A stretch of DNA of 64,000 bases from Treponema sp. (GTDB taxonomy: Bacteria; Spirochaetota; Spirochaetia; Treponematales; Treponemataceae). This document shows, one piece after another, positions 8,440 through 17,345 of the stretch (position 1 is the stretch's first letter; the number at the start of each line of letters is the position of its first letter). The notes beneath the pieces are model-generated. The model saw only the letters and a program-made list of their open reading frames with translations, was not told the DNA's origin and searched no databases. The stretch covers positions 1-64,000 of the forward strand of contig JAFYZU010000024.1 of NCBI GenBank assembly GCA_017548565.1. The letters run 5' to 3'. Made by a program: the position numbers and the translations under genes.

Positions 8440-9735
8440 TTAATCATTGTCCTTTTCTTCTGCTGGTTTTTCTTTTTCACCTGAATCTGCTGCAGGAGAT
8501 GTCTGCTTTACAACCTTTTCAATTATAGAACGATTGTCTAAAAGCTCACTCAACGACTGATTGTAATGAATGCGTGTAATTACATTTGCAAACAATCCGC
8601 TTACATCCGTACTTATATACCATTCCCTGTTCAGAAGCTCTTCATGATAAACGGCATTAGTACCGATGATTCTATAGAATAAGCCCTGCTCGTATGCTTC
8701 ATCAAAATCCTTGATTGCATTACCGGTAAAGAACGGAAGTGAGATTGCACATATAACCTTAACGGCACCCTGCTCTTTTAAGAACTGCATTGCTTTAAGA
8801 AGTGTACCGCCTGTTCCAAGCATATCATCTGCCATAAAGGCAACCTTACCCTTTACATCACCAAGAAGCTTTACTGATTTGATATTTGTCGAATGAGCAT
8901 CCTGAGTTACGATTGAGTAATCTCTTTCTTTATAGATTAATGCAAGCGGAAGCTTTAAGCCTGATGCATAGAATTTATTTCTGTCAATTGCACCGGTATC
9001 AGGAGCGACAACTACTAAATCTTCAGTTTTTCCGGTAAGATCAACAATCTTGCTTAATTCGCGGATTACCTGATAGCTTGCATGAAGATTATCGAGATTT
9101 GCACTTGAGAATGCATTTACAATTTCACGTGAATGTAAATCAAGCGTAATGATTCTGTCTACGCCCTGCATTTCATAAATATGTCCGAGAAGACTTGCTG
9201 TTAAACCTTCACGTCCTTTTCTCTTGTGCTGACGTGCATAAGGATAGGCAGGAACGACAAGTGTGATTTTTTCAGCACCTGCAATACGTACTGCATCTAT
9301 TGTAACAAGAAGTGACATAACGTGATCATTAACTGTCATCTTAACCTTGTTGGCACCATTATTCAAATTTAAAATTTCATGATTTTCAACATCCTGGAAA
9401 ATAAAAACATCTTTTCCGCGGACAGTTTCTAAAAGCTCGGTCTTAACCTCACCATTAGCAAAATACGAAAACCTTGTGTTTACTTTAAAAACAGGCGGTC
9501 TGTATTTATCTGTTGAACCTCTTATACAAAGATCACTCGTCCCCAGATCATTCTGAAGATTGATTCTTCGTACAAGCTCTTCTTTACTCAGCTCATAACG
9601 CTTTGACACAACATCGTTCTTTAATGTAAAACGATGCTTGTACATATGTTTAAGGTGCGTTATGACTTCATTGGCGAAAGCTTCGCCACCAGGACACGCA
9701 ACAATCGCAAGACTTGTTGGTTCTGTGTAAGGCAT
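8440..9735 (-). CDS. prs: Ribose-phosphate pyrophosphokinase (PRPP synthetase), long form
   Basis: 431 aa against about 310-320 for the usual enzyme. It makes PRPP from ribose 5-phosphate and ATP for purine, pyrimidine, NAD, His and Trp synthesis. Visible motifs are YARQHKRKGREGLTA (flexible loop/ATP), APDTGAIDRNKFYA, and the PRPP loop DDMLGTGGT. Extra length lies in the first 100 or so residues and in an acidic Lys/Glu-rich tail (about the last 25 residues, PAADSGEKEKPAEEK). AGAGGT precedes the ATG. First gene of the operon with the kinase and the HAD phosphatase. Confidence 0.9.
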   Translation of the reverse strand: MPYTEPTSLAIVACPGGEAFANEVITHLKHMYKHRFTLKNDVVSKRYELSKEELVRRINLQNDLGTSDLCIRGSTDKYRPPVFKVNTRFSYFANGEVKTELLETVRGKDVFIFQDVENHEILNLNNGANKVKMTVNDHVMSLLVTIDAVRIAGAEKITLVVPAYPYARQHKRKGREGLTASLLGHIYEMQGVDRIITLDLHSREIVNAFSSANLDNLHASYQVIRELSKIVDLTGKTEDLVVVAPDTGAIDRNKFYASGLKLPLALIYKERDYSIVTQDAHSTNIKSVKLLGDVKGKVAFMADDMLGTGGTLLKAMQFLKEQGAVKVICAISLPFFTGNAIKDFDEAYEQGLFYRIIGTNAVYHEELLNREWYISTDVSGLFANVITRIHYNQSLSELLDNRSIIEKVVKQTSPAADSGEKEKPAEEKDND

Positions 9736-9765
9736 AGTAGACCTCTTTTATAGTAGGATATCTAG

Positions 9766-9794
9766 AATATACCATATTTAGTGTTGTTATACAA
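9766..9794 (-). promoter_or_regulatory. Sigma70-type promoter of the prs operon
   Basis: TTGTAT (9794-9789), 17-base spacer, TATATT (9771-9766) on the minus strand, giving a leader of about 25 bases with an AGAGG site. Confidence 0.55.
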
Positions 9795-9820
9795 TTGCCC
9801 ATACTACAGATTAAAACAAA

Positions 9821-9864
9821 GAAGGGATGTCTGAAAAGCAAACAGCATGTCAGACATCCCTTTT
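9821..9864 (-). terminator. Rho-independent terminator after tkt
   Basis: A near-perfect 13-14 bp stem (AAGGGATGTCTGA against TCAGACATCCCTT) with a 15-base loop lies just after the tkt stop. On the minus strand it is followed by a T-rich stretch (CTTTGTTTTA). It separates tkt from the prs promoter. Confidence 0.7.
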
Positions 9865-9889
9865 ATTAAACAATCAGAAAAACTGAAAT

Positions 9890-11866
9890 TTATTTTTTAA
9901 GAAGCTCTGCTAATTTTTCAGCAGTAAATCCGAGATATTCAGCTACTTTCTTTGCAGGACCAGATGTTCCGAAAGTATCAATGCAGAAACAGTTTTCCTT
10001 GTCTGTAAACTGAAGCCATTCCATTGAAATTCCTGCTTCTGTACAAACAACACGTTTTGCATCACCGATGATTGCTTTCTGTTCTGCCTTAGAAAGATTT
10101 TCGAATTTCTTAAGATCCGGAACAGATACAACACGGATTGTTTTTCCGCTTACAAGCTTAACTGCATCAAGTGCCATGTTTACTTCTGAACCGCTTGCAA
10201 GGATTGTAATATCAGGAGAAGCGCTTCCTTCTGCAACTACATAAGCACCTTTTTCTGCCATATTCTTTTTCCAGTTCTTATCTGCTTTTTCATATACTGC
10301 AAGAGCCTGTCTTGTAAATGCCATACAAACCGGATGATCCTTTGAAGCATAAGCCATATTCCATGCCTGCATAGATTCTTCAGGGTCACCAGGACGGATT
10401 GCCTGTACACCAGGAATTGCACGCAATGAAGTCATAGTTTCAATCGGCTGATGTGTAGGACCGTCTTCACCTACATAAATTGAATCATGTGTGAATACAT
10501 AAATTACAGGCTGCTTCATCAAAGAAACTACACGTAAGCTTGGTCTTAAATAATCTGCAAATACAAGGAAGGTTGCACAGAATGGTCTTAAACCGCCATG
10601 CAGTGAAATACCTGCACAAACTGCAGACATTGCAAATTCACGTATACCGTATTCAATTGTACGACCGGCTCTATTTTCTGGACTGAAGGTTCCGTTATCT
10701 GTTGCCTTAAATGCTGTCTTATTTGGACCCATCAAATCTGCTGAACCGCCGACTAAATTTGCAAAACGTGCTGCAATAACGTTCAATGCTTTTCCAGAAG
10801 CATCACGTGTTGCACATGCATCGCCAACCTTATATTCAACGTCCTGAACAGTTTCATCTGTTACTGCATCTGAATGATATGCATCCCAGAGCTTTTTCAA
10901 TTCAGGATTTTCCTTTGCCCAGGCATCAAATTCTGCATTCCAGTCTGCTTCTGCCTTTGCAAAATCAGCTGCCTTGTTCTTAAAATATTCATAAGCTTCA
11001 GGAACAACATAGAAATCTTTATCTTCAGGAAGTCCAAGTGCTTTTTTAGCGGCAACGATACCCTCTGCACCAAGAGGAGCTCCATGAACATCTGCAGTAC
11101 CCTGTTTTGGAGCACCCTTACCGATTACAGATTTAAGCATAATCAAAGAAGGCTTGTTTGTTTCTTTCTTTGCTTTTTCGACTAATTTTACGATTCCGGC
11201 AACATCATACATATCGCCGGAAAGAACCTGCCATCCGTATGCTTCGTAACGTTTAGCAATATCATCTGTAAAAGTAATATCTGTACAACCGTCAATAGAA
11301 ATCTTGTTCTGGTCGTAGAATACGATGAGTTTACCAAGCTTAAGGTTTCCTGCAAGAGAACATGCTTCTGAAGCAACACCTTCCTGAAGACATCCTTCGC
11401 CGACAAGTGAATATGTGTAGTGATCTACTATTTTGTGTGATGGAGTATTGAATTTTGCGGCAAGCATGCTTTCTGCAACTGCCATTCCGACTGCCATTGA
11501 AACACCCTGTCCAAGAGGACCACCGGTACATTCAACGCCGTCTGTATCACCGAATTCAGGATGTCCGGGACACTTTGATCCTACCTGCCTGAAATTCTTA
11601 ATATCATCCATGCTTACCTTGTAACCTGCCAGATGGAGGATACTGTAAAGAAGCATTGAACCATGACCTGCAGATAAAACAAAACGGTCTCTGTCTGCCC
11701 ATTTTGAATCAGCAGGATTGTGCTTCATAATTTCACCATATAAAACTGCAGCTGCTTCTGCTGCACCGAGCGGTAATCCAGGGTGACCTGAATTTGCTTT
11801 CTGAATTGCGTCCATTGACAAGCTGCGTATAGAAAGTGCAACTGCCTCAACACCTTTTTTGTCCAT
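9890..11866 (-). CDS. tkt: Transketolase
   Basis: 658 aa, full length. This TPP enzyme of the non-oxidative pentose phosphate pathway moves two-carbon ketol units between sugar phosphates. Visible are the N-terminal SGHPGLPLG with its active-site His, the TPP/Mg site VGEGCLQEG, and EYGIREFAM in the pyrimidine-binding domain. It is the third gene of an operon with the 490-aa protein and the PTS EIIA, 25 bases after the latter. Together with the neighbouring prs operon it makes a ribose-5-phosphate to PRPP supply route (inference from context). Confidence 0.96.
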   Translation of the reverse strand: MDKKGVEAVALSIRSLSMDAIQKANSGHPGLPLGAAEAAAVLYGEIMKHNPADSKWADRDRFVLSAGHGSMLLYSILHLAGYKVSMDDIKNFRQVGSKCPGHPEFGDTDGVECTGGPLGQGVSMAVGMAVAESMLAAKFNTPSHKIVDHYTYSLVGEGCLQEGVASEACSLAGNLKLGKLIVFYDQNKISIDGCTDITFTDDIAKRYEAYGWQVLSGDMYDVAGIVKLVEKAKKETNKPSLIMLKSVIGKGAPKQGTADVHGAPLGAEGIVAAKKALGLPEDKDFYVVPEAYEYFKNKAADFAKAEADWNAEFDAWAKENPELKKLWDAYHSDAVTDETVQDVEYKVGDACATRDASGKALNVIAARFANLVGGSADLMGPNKTAFKATDNGTFSPENRAGRTIEYGIREFAMSAVCAGISLHGGLRPFCATFLVFADYLRPSLRVVSLMKQPVIYVFTHDSIYVGEDGPTHQPIETMTSLRAIPGVQAIRPGDPEESMQAWNMAYASKDHPVCMAFTRQALAVYEKADKNWKKNMAEKGAYVVAEGSASPDITILASGSEVNMALDAVKLVSGKTIRVVSVPDLKKFENLSKAEQKAIIGDAKRVVCTEAGISMEWLQFTDKENCFCIDTFGTSGPAKKVAEYLGFTAEKLAELLKK

Positions 11867-11891
11867 AAATATACCTCTATTTTATTTTTTT

Positions 11892-12356
11892 TTATGCCAG
11901 TTCATTAATAAGAGCAGATAATTCAGGATAACCTGCTTTATTCTCCAATGCCTTCCTGAAACGCATGCTTCGGAATAAACCTGCAAGCTTTGAAAGAACC
12001 TGAAGATGTGTCTGTGTGTTCTGAGTCAAAAGTACGAACATAACATAAACATCCCTTTCATCAGGAGCATTCATATTAATAGGTTTTTTAAGATATGCAA
12101 CAACTATTTTCTGTTCATCTTCTTCTTTTACTATAGGAGTCCTTGCATGTGGAAGAGCGATTCCGTTTCCTACAGCCGTACTCAAAACTTCCTCGCGTGA
12201 ACACAGGGCATTATATACCATTTCTGCACTCATTCCATGCGGTAAAACAATTTTCTTACAGATATTATCATAGACTTCTTTAGGAGTATTTCCTTCTACA
12301 TCCTTAAGAATTCCACCTTTAAAAATCATGCTGGCAATATCAAGATTATCTGCCAT
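11892..12356 (-). CDS. PTS EIIA type-2 (fructose/nitrogen-type) protein
   Basis: 154 aa from the ATG at 12356. An in-frame TTG at 12368 exists, but GGAGGA lies between it and the ATG, so the ATG is the start. The active-site phosphohistidine is His70 in GIALPHAR. The domain is of the PTS_EIIA_2 family found in fructose permeases and PtsN. No EIIB or EIIC is fused or adjacent, so a regulatory PtsN-like role is more likely than transport (inference). It sits between the unknown 490-aa gene and transketolase in one operon. Confidence 0.82.
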   Translation of the reverse strand: MADNLDIASMIFKGGILKDVEGNTPKEVYDNICKKIVLPHGMSAEMVYNALCSREEVLSTAVGNGIALPHARTPIVKEEDEQKIVVAYLKKPINMNAPDERDVYVMFVLLTQNTQTHLQVLSKLAGLFRSMRFRKALENKAGYPELSALINELA

Positions 12357-12380
12357 TTTTTCCTCCAAAAAAAGTAAACT

Positions 12381-13853
12381 TTAATCTACAATTTTGAAAT
12401 TTTTATACGTGTTTTTATCTATTGATAATAACAAAGTATCCTTTATATCCGCAAAGGTTTCCTCCATTCCGTCCAGAGAAAGAAGAACGTCATCAACAGG
12501 AAACTGATCTCTTCCAAAAACATTCTCCATTTCTTCAACCATTTTTGCAAGATGGCTGAAAAGCTGCACAAGAATAATAAGATCCTGCTGCGGAAAATCA
12601 AGAAGCTTGAGATTTGAACAACCGATTGAACAAACCAGCTCCGTTACTTTTGAAAATAAATTAATCACCCGTTTACGGACAGGTCCTAACTTGTAATCTG
12701 CAAACGAATTATATGACTTTACTATTATATCATGACGCTTTTCTATATTCAACATTAGGAATTTACGTTCCGCCGGCGGCATCTGAAGAATAGACGGAAA
12801 TATTTCATCAATAAGTGAGGTTACCGGCTCCCTGTTTTCCTTATCCTGATTGAGATAAAGATAGTTTTCTATATATGCATCTATAATTTCAGGGGCAAAG
12901 ATTACACTCAAATCATCAAAAATAACACTGGTGTCACAATCTTCATTCCATTCACCGTTATAAGGCACCTGCTCACCGGTTTTCCAAAGCCTTGTTTCTA
13001 CACCATAAGAACAGAATGATATTTTTTTTGTATGCATCAGAAATTCTTCGACGCTGCCCGAATTCATTATGCAGAGCTTTTCCTGATTTTCCAGATAAAG
13101 ATAAGCAATCTGTTCTTCAATTGAATTGCACGGTCCGTTTTTATTCATGCTTTCAAGAAGGCAGTCTTCAAAATTCGAATACCATTCCTCACGTTCAATA
13201 TCTGCATTAGAAATTGACATGCTTCTTGCTTCTTCTTTTTTCTGCGGAAGATATCTTACTTCAACAATGTCTTTATCCCATTCAAGGACGCGGCACATAA
13301 TCCTGTCGCCATAAGTAAATTTCTTTCCTTCTGTAATTGCATTCAAAGGCCAGGCAGTCAATTCAATTTCTGAAGGCATTTTATACTGCACGCTCGCAAT
13401 GGAATATTTTGTATTTGAATGATCGTTAAAAATATACGGAATCGTAAAGCCTTCTCCATAAAGAGCATAAATATCCATGGCAGTGTTCATAGAAAAAACA
13501 ACATGCTCTTCGTTCAAAAGCTTATTTACAGATTTAATTTTAATTCTATCCGGCGGAACATCAGGATTAACAAAAGGCATGCATCGATGACCGATAATGA
13601 AATGACCCTTTTTTACTTCTTCTTTTGTAGGCATGAACGTAAAACAACGTTTTGAAAAAACACCCGCTCTTGTAACATACTCATTATCTACAAGCGGAAA
13701 AACCATTGTAGATGAGTTCAATATGTTTAATGCAAAATCCTTTGTTATTTTTAACCCTGCACTTTTTAAATGATGATAAAAATCATCCGCAGTAAAAATA
13801 TCAAGGCATTTAGAGAAAAAGGAATCTACTAAAAATGAAGAAGATATATCCAT
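12381..13853 (-). CDS. Uncharacterised 490-aa cytoplasmic protein
   Basis: No family recognised. The protein has no signal peptide or membrane segment and is acidic and rich in Phe, Asp, Glu and Lys. The N-terminal 80 residues look helical (SSFLVDSFFSKCLDIF), a central part has a beta-rich character (GDRIMCRVLEWDKDIVEVRYL), and the C-terminal 150 residues are helical. It is the first gene of an operon with PTS EIIA and transketolase, so a link to sugar metabolism or its regulation is possible. The promoter is so close to the ATG that the leader is only about 4 bases. Confidence 0.75.
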   Translation of the reverse strand: MDISSSFLVDSFFSKCLDIFTADDFYHHLKSAGLKITKDFALNILNSSTMVFPLVDNEYVTRAGVFSKRCFTFMPTKEEVKKGHFIIGHRCMPFVNPDVPPDRIKIKSVNKLLNEEHVVFSMNTAMDIYALYGEGFTIPYIFNDHSNTKYSIASVQYKMPSEIELTAWPLNAITEGKKFTYGDRIMCRVLEWDKDIVEVRYLPQKKEEARSMSISNADIEREEWYSNFEDCLLESMNKNGPCNSIEEQIAYLYLENQEKLCIMNSGSVEEFLMHTKKISFCSYGVETRLWKTGEQVPYNGEWNEDCDTSVIFDDLSVIFAPEIIDAYIENYLYLNQDKENREPVTSLIDEIFPSILQMPPAERKFLMLNIEKRHDIIVKSYNSFADYKLGPVRKRVINLFSKVTELVCSIGCSNLKLLDFPQQDLIILVQLFSHLAKMVEEMENVFGRDQFPVDDVLLSLDGMEETFADIKDTLLLSIDKNTYKNFKIVD

Positions 13854-13863
13854 TTAATAGATT

Positions 13864-13892
13864 ATTATACAGTAAAGAATAATGTATAACAA
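13864..13892 (-). promoter_or_regulatory. Promoter of the 490-aa / EIIA / tkt operon, near-leaderless
   Basis: TTGTTA (13892-13887), 17-base spacer, TATAAT (13869-13864). Ten bases separate the -10 from the ATG at 13853, so the 5' leader would be about 4 bases and cannot hold a Shine-Dalgarno. Confidence 0.6.
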
Positions 13893-13953
13893 TCAGTAGC
13901 AATAAGAATATACAAGGTCCGGAAAATAACTATCTTGCTTCATCATAACTGTT

Positions 13954-13982
13954 TTGTCAATTTTTTCAATTTCTGCTATAAT
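13954..13982 (+). promoter_or_regulatory. Near-consensus promoter with +1 at the ATG of the MBL-fold gene
   Basis: TTGTCA (13954-13959), 17-base spacer, perfect TATAAT (13977-13982), then six bases and the ATG at 13989. The expected +1 is the A of the ATG, so the mRNA is predicted to be leaderless. Confidence 0.65.
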
Positions 13983-13988
13983 CACATT

Positions 13989-14870
13989 ATGAAAATAACA
14001 CTTCTTGGAACCGGTACAAGTCATGGAGTTCCGGTAATTGGATGCAGATGCAGGGTATGTCGTTCTCTGAATAAAAAAGATAAACGGAACCGATGTTCTG
14101 CATACATCCAGACAGATGATGATAAATATATTCTTATTGATATAGGACCAGAATTCCGCATTCAGGCATTAAAATATAAAGTAAACAAAGTTGATGCAGT
14201 GCTTCTTACTCACAGTCACGCAGATCATTTTCATGGAATTGATGATTTAAGGATTTTCAGTGCAGAAATGTACAAGGTTCCCGAAAATGCAAAAAGCCTT
14301 GAACAGTACAATGCACCTCCGATTCCCATCTATACAAATAAAGAAACCTTACACGATTTACAGTCACGTTTTGCATATTTCTTCATGCCGGTAAAACAGG
14401 GCGGCGGAGTTGCAAAGGTTAATTTACAGGAAGCAGCCTCTCAATTCAACATCGGAAGCACACAGATACTCCCGGTTCCTATGATGCACGGAAACCTCGA
14501 AACCGTAGGATGGCTTTTAACAAAAACTGCAGCAGACGGCACTAAACATTCATTTGCATATCTTACCGACTGTAACTATATAAGCGAAGAATCTTTTAAC
14601 CTGATTAATGAAAACTGCGGGACCTTAGACCAGCTTATAATCGACGGATTAAGGATAAAGGAACATTCAACCCATTTTAATTTTTTACAGGCACTGGAGG
14701 CAGCACAGAAGCTTTCTCCGAAAAAAGTATGGTTTACCCATCTTACGCACCAGAGCAGCCACAGACAGGTAATAAAATATATAAAGCAGCACAAGCAGGA
14801 ATTTCCAAAGCTTTTCAACTATGCAGAATCTGTTCTTCCCGCATATGATGGTCTGGTACTGAAAATATGA
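13989..14870 (+). CDS. Metallo-beta-lactamase-fold phosphodiesterase, PhnP-like
   Basis: 293 aa from the ATG at 13989; an upstream in-frame ATG (13935) would run through the promoter and lacks support. Motifs: THSHADH with His75, His77, Asp79 and His80 for two metals, plus a structural zinc-type cluster Cys19, Cys21 and Cys24 near the N-terminus. This layout is typical of PhnP-like cyclic phosphodiesterases. Their known activity is on phosphoribosyl cyclic phosphate or 2',3'-cyclic nucleotides; no other phn genes are here, so the substrate is uncertain. Ends at a bidirectional terminator facing rpmB. Confidence 0.8.
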   Translation: MKITLLGTGTSHGVPVIGCRCRVCRSLNKKDKRNRCSAYIQTDDDKYILIDIGPEFRIQALKYKVNKVDAVLLTHSHADHFHGIDDLRIFSAEMYKVPENAKSLEQYNAPPIPIYTNKETLHDLQSRFAYFFMPVKQGGGVAKVNLQEAASQFNIGSTQILPVPMMHGNLETVGWLLTKTAADGTKHSFAYLTDCNYISEESFNLINENCGTLDQLIIDGLRIKEHSTHFNFLQALEAAQKLSPKKVWFTHLTHQSSHRQVIKYIKQHKQEFPKLFNYAESVLPAYDGLVLKI

Positions 14871-14886
14871 TTGATGTTTAAAAACA

Positions 14887-14917
14887 AAAAATCCATCGCT
14901 GAAAAACGATGGATTTT
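14887..14917. terminator. Bidirectional terminator between convergent genes
   Basis: Stem AAATCCATCG / CGATGGATTT with an 8-base loop, flanked by A-rich sequence on the left and T-rich on the right. It can therefore serve both the MBL-fold gene (+) and rpmB (-). Confidence 0.75.
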
Positions 14918-14942
14918 CTATTCAACCAATTCCAGTTATGAA

Positions 14943-15170
14943 TTAGTTCTGAGCTGCTTCTGCCGGTTTTGGAGTCTTAACTTTCTTGTCAATAAATCCT
15001 GCACTAAGACAGTTTGAACATACCTTGAGTGTTCTTACAGTTCCGTTTGGAAGCTGTGCCTTTACGCTATGAAGATTTGGTCTCCATGTTCTGCGTGTAT
15101 GATTATAAGATTTACTAACCTTGTTTCCAGACATAACACCTTTGCCGCATACATCACACATTCTAGACAT
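14943..15170 (-). CDS. rpmB: Ribosomal protein L28 (zinc form)
   Basis: 75 aa from the ATG at 15170, chosen by the GAGGA site 7 bases upstream; a longer in-frame start adds 31 unrelated residues. Zinc cysteines Cys5/Cys8 and Cys51/Cys54 are present (C+ form). The body SYNHTRRTWRPNLHSV is typical of L28, which binds 23S rRNA near the E site. Stand-alone gene far from the main ribosomal block, with a short Pro/Ala tail. Confidence 0.93.
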   Translation of the reverse strand: MSRMCDVCGKGVMSGNKVSKSYNHTRRTWRPNLHSVKAQLPNGTVRTLKVCSNCLSAGFIDKKVKTPKPAEAAQN

Positions 15171-15305
15171 TTCTATTTCCTCACTTATATTAAAACAAAT
15201 TTCCCAACGATAATAGATAGTTTTGAAAGGATATACAATTTTCGATAAAAAGTCAATCGGCAAAAATCAATTCCCTTCAAATATTCTGAATATCCTTTAA
15301 TTTTT

Positions 15306-17303
15306 TTATTTTCCGAACTGCTGCTCAATTTCTTTTATCTGATCTCTGTATATTGCCGCCTGTTCATATTCCATCCTTTCTGCACAAGCTTCCATTTCTT
15401 TTTTAAGACGCGCAATAAGCTTTTTACGGTCAGCAGCCCTGAACAGATTCACACCCTTCTTTAAAACCTCAAGATCCATATCAGCTTCATTTCGTGCTTC
15501 CTGCTGCTCGTGAACAAGGATATCTTCAACTGCCTTTTTAATTGTAGCCGGTGTAATTCCATGCTCTTTATTGTATGCTTCCTGTATTTCACGCCGATGT
15601 TTTGTTTCCTTTATAGCACTGTCCATCGCAGGACTCATATGATCGGCATACATCACTACTTTACCGTCCGCATTTCGTGCCGCACGACCGATTATCTGAA
15701 TCAAAGAAGTTTCACTGCGCAGAAATCCGATTTTATCTGCATCAAGAATTGCGATGAACGAAACCTCCGGTAAATCAATTCCCTCTCGCAAAAGATTAAT
15801 TCCTATAAGAACATCAATTTCACCGCTTCGTAAAGATTTTAATATTTCTACACGTTCAAAGGTATCTATTTCTGAATGAATGTATTTTACCTTAAGATTC
15901 AGTCCAAGAAGATAATCAGTAAGATCCTCTGCCATTTTTTTTGTAAGCGTAAGAATAAGACATCTTTCCCTGCGTTCAATCCTTTCGCGGACTTCCTTAT
16001 AGATATCTTCCATCTGACCTTCACTTGGACGAACTTCTATAATCGGATCCAGAAGACCTGTAGGACGGATTAACTGTTCAACGATCTGTGAGCTTTCTTT
16101 AATTTCTTCTTTTCTAGGAGTAGCCGTTACATAAATAACCTGATTCATCTTTTTATCAAATTCAGCTTTTTTAAGAGGACGATTATCAAGTGCAGAAGGA
16201 AGACGGAATCCAAAATCAATCAGACTCTGCTTACGGCTTCTGTCTCCTTCATACATCGCTCCAATCTGAGGAACGGTTACATGCGCTTCATCAATCATGC
16301 ACAAAAAATCATCCGGAAAATAATGAAGAAGAGTTGCAGGCGGTTCACCGGTTTTACGACCTGTTATAGGTGCAGAATAATTCTCAATTCCCGGACACGT
16401 TCCCATTTCCTTCAGCATTTCTATGTCATAAGTAGTGCGGGTTTTCAGGCGTTCTGCTTCAAGCATCTTTCCCATACCGCGCAATTCTTCGACCCTTTCT
16501 TCCATCTCTGCCTGAATTCTGTCTGTTGCAAGAATAAGCTGATCATGAGGAACGACAAAATGCTTTGAAGGATAAAACACCGTTTCATCAAGTTCACCGG
16601 TAACATCCCTGTTCAAAACATTAAACCGCTGGATACGCACAATTTCATCCCAGTCAAGAAGAATCCTGTAGGCTTCATCTGTTTCCATATAAGGCGGATA
16701 AACTTCAATCACATCACCTTTTATACGGAAATTCCCGCGGTCAAGGACATCATCATTTCTTGAATACTGAAGTGATATAAGCTGAGCAGAAAATTTCTTT
16801 ATATCAAGAGTCTGCCCTTTTTCAAGATGAATGCGCATCTCTTTATATAAATCAGGCATACCAAGACCATAGATGCATGAAACTGTTGCAACAACAATTA
16901 CATCACGCCTTTCCATAAGACTGTAGGTTGCCTTGAGTCTCAGCTGATCTATTTCGCGGTTTACATCACAATCCTTTTCGATATAAAGATCTCTTGCCGC
17001 AACATACGCTTCGGGCTGATAATAATCATAATATGAAACAAAATATTCTACTGCATTATCAGGAAAAAAAGATTTGAACTCCCGGTACAGCTGGGCAGAA
17101 AGTGTTTTATTATGGCTTATGATTAAAGTCGGACGCTGAACCTTCTCAATGATTTTTGCCATTGTAAAAGTTTTTCCGGAACCGGTAACACCCTTAAGAG
17201 TCTGGAATTTATCGCCGTTAATAAATCCCTGAGAAAGCTTTTCTATTGCCTGCGCCTGATCCCCGCTTGGTTCAAACGGAGATACTACTTTAAATTCACG
17301 CAT
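15306..17303 (-). CDS. uvrB: Excinuclease ABC subunit B
   Basis: 665 aa, the normal length. Damage-verifying helicase-like subunit of nucleotide excision repair, working with UvrA and UvrC. Walker A is GVTGSGKT at 38-45, the beta-hairpin signature YYDYYQPEAYV follows near residue 90, the Walker B is MIDEAH, and the C-terminal UVR motif (ACAERMEYEQAAIYRDQI) binds UvrC. No good ribosome site precedes the ATG. Downstream of the HtrA gene by 42 bases on the same strand. Confidence 0.97.
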   Translation of the reverse strand: MREFKVVSPFEPSGDQAQAIEKLSQGFINGDKFQTLKGVTGSGKTFTMAKIIEKVQRPTLIISHNKTLSAQLYREFKSFFPDNAVEYFVSYYDYYQPEAYVAARDLYIEKDCDVNREIDQLRLKATYSLMERRDVIVVATVSCIYGLGMPDLYKEMRIHLEKGQTLDIKKFSAQLISLQYSRNDDVLDRGNFRIKGDVIEVYPPYMETDEAYRILLDWDEIVRIQRFNVLNRDVTGELDETVFYPSKHFVVPHDQLILATDRIQAEMEERVEELRGMGKMLEAERLKTRTTYDIEMLKEMGTCPGIENYSAPITGRKTGEPPATLLHYFPDDFLCMIDEAHVTVPQIGAMYEGDRSRKQSLIDFGFRLPSALDNRPLKKAEFDKKMNQVIYVTATPRKEEIKESSQIVEQLIRPTGLLDPIIEVRPSEGQMEDIYKEVRERIERRERCLILTLTKKMAEDLTDYLLGLNLKVKYIHSEIDTFERVEILKSLRSGEIDVLIGINLLREGIDLPEVSFIAILDADKIGFLRSETSLIQIIGRAARNADGKVVMYADHMSPAMDSAIKETKHRREIQEAYNKEHGITPATIKKAVEDILVHEQQEARNEADMDLEVLKKGVNLFRAADRKKLIARLKKEMEACAERMEYEQAAIYRDQIKEIEQQFGK

Positions 17304-17345
17304 AACTCACACTTAATTTATTTTCATGACTGAGTAAAAATGTTT

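Noticed and set aside
8711-8896. Plus-strand ORF in prs, and similar ORFs throughout the minus-strand block
   Set aside because: Antisense shadows of long conserved genes with no ribosome site.
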